Positions 60,501 through 64,000 of a stretch of DNA of 64,000 nt are shown piece by piece; positions within the stretch are counted from its first letter, which is position 1, and each line of letters begins with the position of its first letter. This DNA is from JANQHO01 sp965218075 (lineage in GTDB: Bacteria; Bacteroidota; Bacteroidia; Flavobacteriales; Schleiferiaceae), in the NCBI GenBank assembly GCA_965218075.1, contig CBDCJZ010000003.1, positions 806,001 to 870,000 of the forward strand, written 5' to 3'. Below the pieces are notes generated by a model. That model saw only the letters and a list, made by a program, of their open reading frames with translations, did not search any database and was not told the DNA's origin. Position numbers and translations under genes: made by a program.

Positions 60501-63092
60501 AAAGTCATAAGTGGTCATGGAGATCAAATTGCTTAAAATATGAGGATTGTTGATAGTAGAAAAAGAAACTCCTGTTCCTTGACTGAAACCGGCAAATCCC
60601 CATTGAATAATCCAAGCACTAGCGCCTCCTGTAGTCCAATTCAAGGTAACTGTTGAAGAGCCTATACTTGAGAAAAATACATTGGATGAAGACAAACAAG
60701 TCGACGGATGGTACTCGTCAGCACCCATATCTACTCTGGTAGAAGGAGGTAGTGGACGGGGATCATCGTCAATATCGAAACGAATGCCTAAAGCACTCTT
60801 ACCTGTATCATTGGCCAAAGAGTCTAATACGTGTAGATCGGCAGGAGACATTTCCCTTACAAATATCGGATCACCTTCTATAGAATGGGCATTGAGTGCA
60901 GGCTTGGCTCTTTGCCAGTCAGCTAAATCTGTAAATGTTGTTGTAAAATCGTCCTCTGCGATATCCCCGCTTAGCTGATATTGATAAAGATTGTAGTCGA
61001 TATCAATGGTCGATGGCAAGCTCACTGAAGCATCTAAAGCTACTCCATTTGGGTTGCTGAAAATGTTGTTGTAGAGACTCATATTAGAATGGTTACTGCC
61101 AGTAAACTCCATAGCGGGATCGCCCACAGCCGTGTTGTGATAAATATTTATTTTGGATAGAAAAGAAGAGCTGAATCCTGACGACATCCTAATGGCCGCA
61201 TCGGGAGCATAAATCATATTGTTGGCAATCAGTGAACGAGCTGTTCCACTGGAGCTGCCTCCATAAATTACTATCCCCTCATCGCCACAGTCAAGCAAAT
61301 TATTTGCCCTAATCTCAAAGTCTGTAATATCTTGGCAATAGATGCCATAGCTAAAACTACTATTGATATTTTCAATCACATTGCCCGAGATAATCAGGCT
61401 GTCCTGTTCATCTACCAGGATGCCATAATTGTGAATATCAATAAAGCGGTTACGCAGGATGTGGTTGCCCACATCTTCATCGCTTGTATTGCCTTCCAGA
61501 GCTATTCCATAGTAACCTCCTGTGATGATATTGTCAGAGACCGTCAAATGCTTATTCGTAGTAATTGTAGAGGCACTGGTCAAGCTGCCGGAGCCCACTA
61601 TGCCCCCTCTGTCAAATGTTATATTAACCGGCTGTTCAATCAAACAGGAATCAATGACGATATGATCTGTGTTCTGAAGATGCACTACCCAAGCATCTGT
61701 TGAGCTTTTGGTGTTTTCGAGGGTTATATTCCTCAAGCTTACATAGCTGGTGCTGTCAAAAGCCACGGTGGCATTGCTTGTCGAACCGTCATGAGTGAGC
61801 CTAGCAAGCGAGCTATCCCCACCGTCAATGACAATCGTATTGCTTTGGCTTACACCAGCAATATTACCTAATGTAAACTGCTCCCTATAGGTTCCAGGAG
61901 CCACCTTAATGATTACAGGACCTGAAATACCACAATTGCTGAGAAAAGTAGCAAGGGAATTAAAGTTTGGAAAATCGCTGGAAGTTCTGCCAAGGGTATA
62001 GGTTCCCGAAAGTAGATTGCAAATAAATAAAGAAACCTCTAGTGTGTCATTTGAAGTATAATTGTCTGGATTCCCATTGGGATTGCTCGTCCAAATCTTT
62101 AGGGTAGGATTTCCCATGGTGAAATTATAGCTTCCGATATTGACCGCAGCAGCAACTGCACCCGGAGCTAGACTCCCCGTCCAGCTATGAGAGGTCTGAG
62201 CTATTCCGTCAATGCTCCAACCCACTCTTACGCTAGCTAGATTATTGAGACCATGATTTTTAATACTCACCTGAACCGACTGAGAGCCGGGAGCAGTTGA
62301 GCTAACCGGAGCGTCCAAGCTGAGAATTCCTGCATCGTCGTTTACCAAGAAACGAGGAGTGAATTCGTAATAGTCCACATTAGGCCAAGGATTGCTACCA
62401 CCACTTGTATTAATAGAGCTGATATTAGGAGAGCTGGAGTGCTGCACAGCAATGGTGGAATTCAACTGAACACCCACTGTATAGCTTCCCGCTCCTTGAC
62501 GGTCCCACCAGCCATTTACCACGTAAATCTTATGGGTGGTTTCTTCTAAAACTACAAAATTGTAACTGTAAGCCTGAGCCTCGTGTTTATAGGAAAAGTT
62601 CTTAATCCACAGTTGGCGATTGGGAATGGTGCCAAAGGTCTTCATCTGGACGGCATCGTTGCTCCCAAGCGGAGGGCTAAAGCCACCCCAAAAATAAGCG
62701 ATGGTGCTGTCGGGAAGATCGGCATGAGGTAAAGCCGTATTGTCAGTGGTGATACTACTGTTCACAGTGGTTCCCGCAACTGTGGTGTCAAAAGTCAACA
62801 GGTAGTTTTTGCTCACACAGAAATGAGTAGCTGAACTGCCGTAAAAAGAAAAGGGAAAGCCAATGCTTTGAGCTGAAGACCAGCTATTGACGGATGAACC
62901 GCCATAGGCATTATAGGGATGAATCACAGCCCAACCGTTGCTGCCATCATTACTACTAGCTGGTTCCGTATTTAAAAGCGGCCCTTGTCCTTTGATGGGC
63001 CCACTCACAGTGTAAGTAGAGGTTTGGGCTTTTGTGGAAAAGCTTCCAAACAACAAAAAGATAGAGATTAAAAAGGTAAAAGTTTTCATCAT
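51540..63092 (-). CDS. Giant (3850-residue) T9SS-secreted surface protein with five beta-helix modules
   Basis: Signal peptide MKTFTFLISIFLLFGSFSTKAQ; alignment with the paralogue makes the second ATG (63089) the likely start. Order: unique N-terminal domain (about 23-250), CARDB-like domain (255-355), beta-helix 1 (361-798), Fn3, MAM-like 1 (888-1085), Fn3, MAM-like 2 (1178-1373), Fn3, beta-helix 2 (1468-1895), Fn3, beta-helix 3 (1991-2425), Fn3, beta-helix 4 (2522-2952), Fn3, beta-helix 5 (3050-3487), three Fn3, then a type A T9SS sorting domain (from about 3765, LRIYPNPSDGIFNLEFSSSL). Each helix carries STDAWVVHLQNTDHIVIDSC. It should be a long surface fibre or adhesin, or a polysaccharide-binding or -cleaving protein; no catalytic residues are assignable. 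Paralogue of 10269-15689 with shared promoter, opposite strand. Confidence 0.92.
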   Translation of the reverse strand: MMKTFTFLISIFLLFGSFSTKAQTSTYTVSGPIKGQGPLLNTEPASSNDGSNGWAVIHPYNAYGGSSVNSWSSAQSIGFPFSFYGSSATHFCVSKNYLLTFDTTVAGTTVNSSITTDNTALPHADLPDSTIAYFWGGFSPPLGSNDAVQMKTFGTIPNRQLWIKNFSYKHEAQAYSYNFVVLEETTHKIYVVNGWWDRQGAGSYTVGVQLNSTIAVQHSSSPNISSINTSGGSNPWPNVDYYEFTPRFLVNDDAGILSLDAPVSSTAPGSQSVQVSIKNHGLNNLASVRVGWSIDGIAQTSHSWTGSLAPGAVAAAVNIGSYNFTMGNPTLKIWTSNPNGNPDNYTSNDTLEVSLFICNLLSGTYTLGRTSSDFPNFNSLATFLSNCGISGPVIIKVAPGTYREQFTLGNIAGVSQSNTIVIDGGDSSLARLTHDGSTSNATVAFDSTSYVSLRNITLENTKSSTDAWVVHLQNTDHIVIDSCLIEQPVNITFDRGGIVGSGSLTSASTITTNKHLTVSDNIITGGYYGIALEGNTSDEDVGNHILRNRFIDIHNYGILVDEQDSLIISGNVIENINSSFSYGIYCQDITDFEIRANNLLDCGDEGIVIYGGSSSGTARSLIANNMIYAPDAAIRMSSGFSSSFLSKINIYHNTAVGDPAMEFTGSNHSNMSLYNNIFSNPNGVALDASVSLPSTIDIDYNLYQYQLSGDIAEDDFTTTFTDLADWQRAKPALNAHSIEGDPIFVREMSPADLHVLDSLANDTGKSALGIRFDIDDDPRPLPPSTRVDMGADEYHPSTCLSSSNVFFSSIGSSTVTLNWTTGGASAWIIQWGFAGFSQGTGVSFSTINNPHILSNLISMTTYDFYIRDDCSSSGDGFSVWAGPFSFQTKCAPISAATLPIFEDFEFGFSDSIFQQNQDVLCASTYKWSYETSVPGEGRLRFEVKDFANKGNSAATLDRVVFGVEAINYLILTTDLSSYNASRRLELEFSYMHHGESEHNNDKVWVRGDTTQAWVEIYNLYFNQSTTGKYKRVKGLDIDGILANALPSQTVGTTFQVRFGQEGTSSAITTSYSDGYSFDGIGIREVLCQSSDNLIVNAVWPDSASVSWKAGEGSIWSLEWETPPPFIPGIGLGADSATTNDTAYTIRGLNQNSTYELYVRDSCTTIGAFSAWSEPLSFLTGCLTNKPSTLPFKEGFEAYPDTFYVSQVNLCDSADYYWSYENSISGQGRLRFSPGTTFPQTGARVATMDRIPFGDVNTNYLTLTINLSNYVDSILRLTFSYSHHGEQNHKNDKVWMRGSLVDPWVQVYDLFDNQSTSSGSYKTVKMTLSPLLMAAGQKVSASTQIRFGQEGTSSATSTSYSDGYSFDDISIAVVPCLEPSSFAFNIVDTTSVEFSWSSSAMNKLLEWGSPGFIPGSNSGIDSIKVPINSHTISALAVNTRYDIYLRNECGTSVSEWVRLSFQTPCKEAISGIYVLGGTPGPNNFPSFDSLATMLNNCGIKGPVNINVASGTYTEHFELGNIAGVSQSNTIVIDGGDSSLARLTHSGSATVAFDSTSYVSLRNITLENTKSSTDAWVVHLQNTDHIVIDSCLIEQPVNTTFDRGGIVGSGSLTSASTITTNKHLTVSDNIITGGYYGISLEGNTSDEDVGNHILRNLFSDIYQAAIQLDKQDSLIISGNVIENTNSSFGYNIYCLNIMDFEITANNLLDCGDEGIIISGGGSSGTTRSLIANNMIYAPDAAIRMTGDNSNVNIYHNTAVGDPAIQFTGSNHSDMSLYNNIFSNPSGVVLDASSSLPSTIDIDYNLYQASGDIAKEDFTTTFTDLADWQRAKPALNAHSIEGDPLFVRATSPADLHVLDSLANDTGKSALGIRFDIDDDPRPLPPTTRVDMGADEYHPATCLPSFGLSVSITSPSTAVLSWTARDTSNWNMEYGIQGFTRGRGTFRYNVSNPYTLSGLTPFSFYDFYIQDSCGAGDVSLWSGPFTFQTPCVDALRGIYTLNGSAAGSNNFSSFDSLATFLSNCGVSGPVIIKVAPGTYREQFTLGDIAGVSSTNTIVIDGGNSLLVTLTHDGSTSNATVAFDSTSYVSLRNMTLENTKSSTDAWVVHLQNTDHIVIDSCLIEQPVNTTSDRVGIVGSGSLDNTYTVTTNKYLTVSDNIITGGYYGISLEGNTSDEDVGNHILRNRFIDIHYYGILVDEQDSLIISGNVIENTNNSFSSGIYCQDITDFEIRANNLLDCGDEGIVIYGGSSSGTARSLIANNMIYAPDAAIKMSSGFSSSFLSKINIYHNTAVGDPAMEFTGSNNSDMSLYNNIFSNPSGVALEASSNLSPTIDIDYNLYQASGNIAEDGSASYSNLATWQRAKPVFNAHSIEGDPVFVRETAPADLHVLDSLANDTGKSNLGIRVDIDNDPRPLPPSTRVDIGADEYHPVTCLSLFGLSASTTSPSTGVLSWTARGTSNWNVEYGIQGFTRGSGAFRHNVSNPYTLSGLTPLSFYDFYVQDSCGAGDVSLWSGPFTFQTPCLDTLSGTYTLGGTIGPNNISDFAYLFLSLNSCGIKGPVTVEVAPGIYTGHLALGNIAGVSQSNTIVIDGGSSSLVRLTHDGSTSNATVSFDGTSYVSLRNMTLENTKSSTDAWVVHLQNTDHIVIDSCLIEQPVNITYDRGGIVGSGSLDNTYTVTTNKYLTVSDNIITGGYYGIALEGNTNDEDVGNYILRNRFIDIYNSGIVVDEQDSLIISGNVIENTNSSFGYDIYCQDITDFEIRANNLLDCGDEGIVIYGGSSSGTARSLIANNMIYAPDAAIKMTGNNSNVNIYHNTAMGLPAMEFIGSNHSNMSLYNNIFSNPNGVALDASVSLPSTIDIDYNLYQYQLSGDIAEDGSTTTFTDLADWQRAKPALNAHSIEGDPVFVRETAPADLHVLDSLANDTGKSALSIHVDIDDEPRPLPPSTRVDIGADEYHPATCFPSIELSALITNVSTAILSWTAQGALNWNLKYGLQGFTPGMGTFQHNVPNPHTLTGLNPGDSYDFYVQDSCGVGDVSLWIGPFTFQTPCVDALKGTYILGGAVGPNNFPDFDSLATLLNNCGVSGAVIINVAPGTYREQFTLANIVGVNQSNTIVIDGGNSSLVTLVHGSLTSNATVSFDGTSYVSLRNITLENTKSSTDAWVVHLQNTDHIVIDSCLIEQPVNTTFDRGGIVGSGSLDNTYTVTTNKHLTVSDNIITGGYYGISLEGNTSDEDVGNYILRNRFIDIYNYGILVDEQDSLIISGNVIENTNSSFGYGIYCEDITDFEIRANNLLDCGDEGIVIYGGSSSGTARSLIANNMIYAPDAAIRMSSGFSFSFLSKINIYHNTAVGDPAMEFTGSNNSDMSFYNNIFSNPNGVALDASVSLPSTIDIDYNLYQYQLSGDIAEDGSTTTFTDLADWQRAKPVLNAHSIEGDPVFVRETAPADLHVLDSLANDTGKSNLGIRVDIDNDPRPLPPSTRVDIGADEYNLPRCLLSPTNLSASITGSTTAVLSWTIRGASNWNVRWDTAGFTPGMGNFVYNTSRPYTLTGLNPGDSYDFYVQDSCWVHDVSAWSGPYSFRMPIILSCPAPTGLGASISAFTTAILSWTTGGASNWNVEWDTAGFTPGMGNFVYTATNPQTLTGLNPGNHEFYVRDSCGVGNVSSWSGPYSFRISVCPGPFNLAYSVVTPTSASISWTAGGAPNWNLEYGSQGFTPGTGTFVYDVPNPYILGNLASGGNYDVYVQDSCAAGKISSWSDTLKIRGFHVDELLEHSLRIYPNPSDGIFNLEFSSSLGEDMEIRIINMLGQVILEDELKSFRGSYRKRLDMATYGSGIYLLQLITEKATVNRRITLQ
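52100..58690 (-). repeat. Four tandem ~1.58-kb beta-helix + Fn3 units
   Basis: A fixed marker (the codons for STDAWVVHLQN, seen on the plus strand as gcatctgttgagctttt) occurs near 53618, 55201, 56794 and 58374, that is at steps of about 1583, 1593 and 1580 bp. Long blocks between units differ at only a few positions per 100. A fifth copy of the helix lies near 61697, separated by the MAM-like section, and a sixth is in the paralogue near 11660. Recent tandem duplication or gene conversion within the gene. Confidence 0.9.
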
Positions 63093-63544
63093 TCAATGGT
63101 TTTAGTTAAACAAGACTTTCTTCACATTAAAAAGGGACGAGGCCTTTTGAAATATAAGATCAGCTCAATATTACTAAAATCTAATCTCTTAACAAGGGCT
63201 TATAAGGGATTTTTAAGTAAAAGAGGCTTAACTTATTGAGATCTAGTAAATATTTATTGAACGCTAGAAAAATAATTACATCGTAATATTAAGCACATTC
63301 GCTTTTCCAAACTTAAATTTTAGGGAGCTATGGGTTTTTCTCTGAGAATTCGAAGCTTGTCAAAGAGCAGAGATAAGCAAGATCAATCTCAATGCTATTA
63401 ACCGCCCGTCTATGCATGTCCGTAACCAGGCAGATACACAGAAAAGTCAATGGTACAAATGGTTAAATAAGCTTGTTAAAATAATCCCTTAGTCTAGTTA
63501 CAACCTTATTTTAATTTTAGATCAGATTTTATCAAAACCTAGGC
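63093..63544. other. Gap upstream of the giant gene: duplicated leader plus a small open frame
   Basis: 63093-63273 is the promoter/leader block shared with 10113-10268. Beyond it, 63346-63492 on the plus strand is open without a conventional start (reads EFEACQRAEISKINLNAINR, ends QWYKWLNKLVKIIP); possibly a relic of a small gene, not recognised. Nothing else is evident. Confidence 0.4.
63166..63195 (-). promoter_or_regulatory. Promoter of the giant T9SS gene
   Basis: Minus-strand TTG (63193-63195), 19-nt spacer, TAATATTG (63166-63173), identical in layout to the promoter at 10163-10192. Leader of about 70 nt follows. Confidence 0.65.
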
Positions 63545-64000
63545 ATGTTCAAAAAATACTTATTGATTTTCTTTCTATTGCTACATTTTTCGGCTTACTA
63601 TTCTCAGAATTCGGATTCTGCTCTATCTTCACTTGAGCCTGTCTTTAGTCATCAATATACTAATTATCGATCTGATTTTTATCGTTTTATAGATACAGCT
63701 TTTAATTCTCTAAATTTTTATCACAAGCTCAATAATGCACAAAGAGATATTTATCATTATTCTCCTTTGGGCAATATGGGAGGTCCACTTAATCCGTTGG
63801 CCATATTTGCTGATGACGACCTATGGAGTTATTATAATTATAAATCCTATACACTTTATTTTCTCAATGAGGATAACATTCCTTTTTATTATACAAATTC
63901 GCCTTTGACGGAAGCTAATTATTGGAAAGGCTACAATTTAGGGCAATTATTTAACATTTATCATACGCAAAACATAAACGAGCATTGGAACTTTCTGATC
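63545..64000 (+). CDS. Putative porin (Porin_10-like), N-terminal part, cut by window edge
   Basis: 152 codons open to the edge from ATG 63545. Signal peptide MFKKYLLIFFLLLHFSAYYS followed by QNSD. The mature start, YRSDFYRFIDTAFNSLNFYH then NAQRDIYHYSPLGNMGGPLN, matches my memory of the Bacteroidota putative porin family (DUF/Porin_10), which has a conserved YSPLGNMG-type motif near its N-terminus. The C-terminal barrel is outside the window. Not obviously linked to the giant gene, from which it diverges. Confidence 0.75.
   Translation, partial: MFKKYLLIFFLLLHFSAYYSQNSDSALSSLEPVFSHQYTNYRSDFYRFIDTAFNSLNFYHKLNNAQRDIYHYSPLGNMGGPLNPLAIFADDDLWSYYNYKSYTLYFLNEDNIPFYYTNSPLTEANYWKGYNLGQLFNIYHTQNINEHWNFLI

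Noticed and set aside
54310..61703. Repeated plus-strand open frames of about 64-127 codons with similar sequences opposite the giant gene
   Set aside because: They lie antisense to the tandem helix units and repeat only because those units repeat; composition is that of a shadow frame and no starts or promoters support them.

Overview
The window comes from a member of the Bacteroidota. Evidence: proteins with type IX secretion (T9SS) C-terminal sorting domains, two TonB-dependent receptors with N-terminal carboxypeptidase-regulatory-like domains, a DUF4290 gene next to murA, a GWxTD lipoprotein, a purH-mreB-mreC-mreD run, and promoters of the TAnnTTTG type. Base composition is AT-rich and GTG/TTG starts are frequent. 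No rRNA, tRNA, CRISPR array or intact insertion sequence was found. The genus cannot be told from the sequence.

Layout. 1-3.5 kb: purH and the start of a cell-shape operon (mreB, mreC, 5' end of mreD), minus strand. 3.6-6.2 kb: a two-gene glycosylation module, a membrane GT-C transferase with a MORN tail followed by a DPM1-like GT2. 6.2-10.1 kb: TonB receptor, holA, a small HsdR_N-like nuclease gene. 10.3-15.7 kb: a 1806-residue T9SS surface protein with a beta-helix and Fn3 domains; its signal peptide is encoded over an 11-bp tandem repeat. 15.9-20.8 kb: pcrA/uvrD-type helicase, DUF4290, murA (Asp replacing the fosfomycin-target Cys), thioredoxin-like protein. 20.8-22.4 kb: no intact gene; three decayed coding fragments on the minus strand. 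22.4-32.3 kb: T9SS esterase, TonB receptor, T9SS BNR/propeller protein, lipA, an outer-membrane protein and an unlisted 48-residue lipoprotein, all minus strand. 32.4-37.5 kb: ung, an Omp85-like protein, rmuC, a GWxTD lipoprotein with overlapping ends. 37.7-40.9 kb: a di-heme peroxidase broken by a stop just after its lipobox Cys, rluD, and decayed T9SS sorting domains. 40.9-51 kb: hutU, namZ, a LolC/E-like permease, cystathionine beta-synthase with two frameshifts, pyrD, smpB, uvrB. 51.5-63.1 kb: a 3850-residue T9SS protein, paralogous to the 10-kb one and in opposite orientation. 63.5 kb to the end: start of a putative porin.

The most striking system is the pair of giant surface proteins. 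They share promoter, leader, signal-peptide start, N-terminal domains, beta-helix module, MAM-like module, Fn3 repeats and sorting domain, and lie about 36 kb apart as an inverted pair. The large one has four near-identical ~1.58-kb beta-helix+Fn3 units in tandem plus a fifth copy. The small one carries three near-identical 270-bp Fn3 units and an out-of-frame 11-bp repeat in its signal sequence. This looks like a locus pair built for repeat-driven variation and possibly phase switching (inference). A second theme is gene decay: at least five loci show frameshifts or premature stops. A third is that at least four genes have a TAnnTTTG box ending 6-7 nt before the start codon, suggesting leaderless mRNAs.
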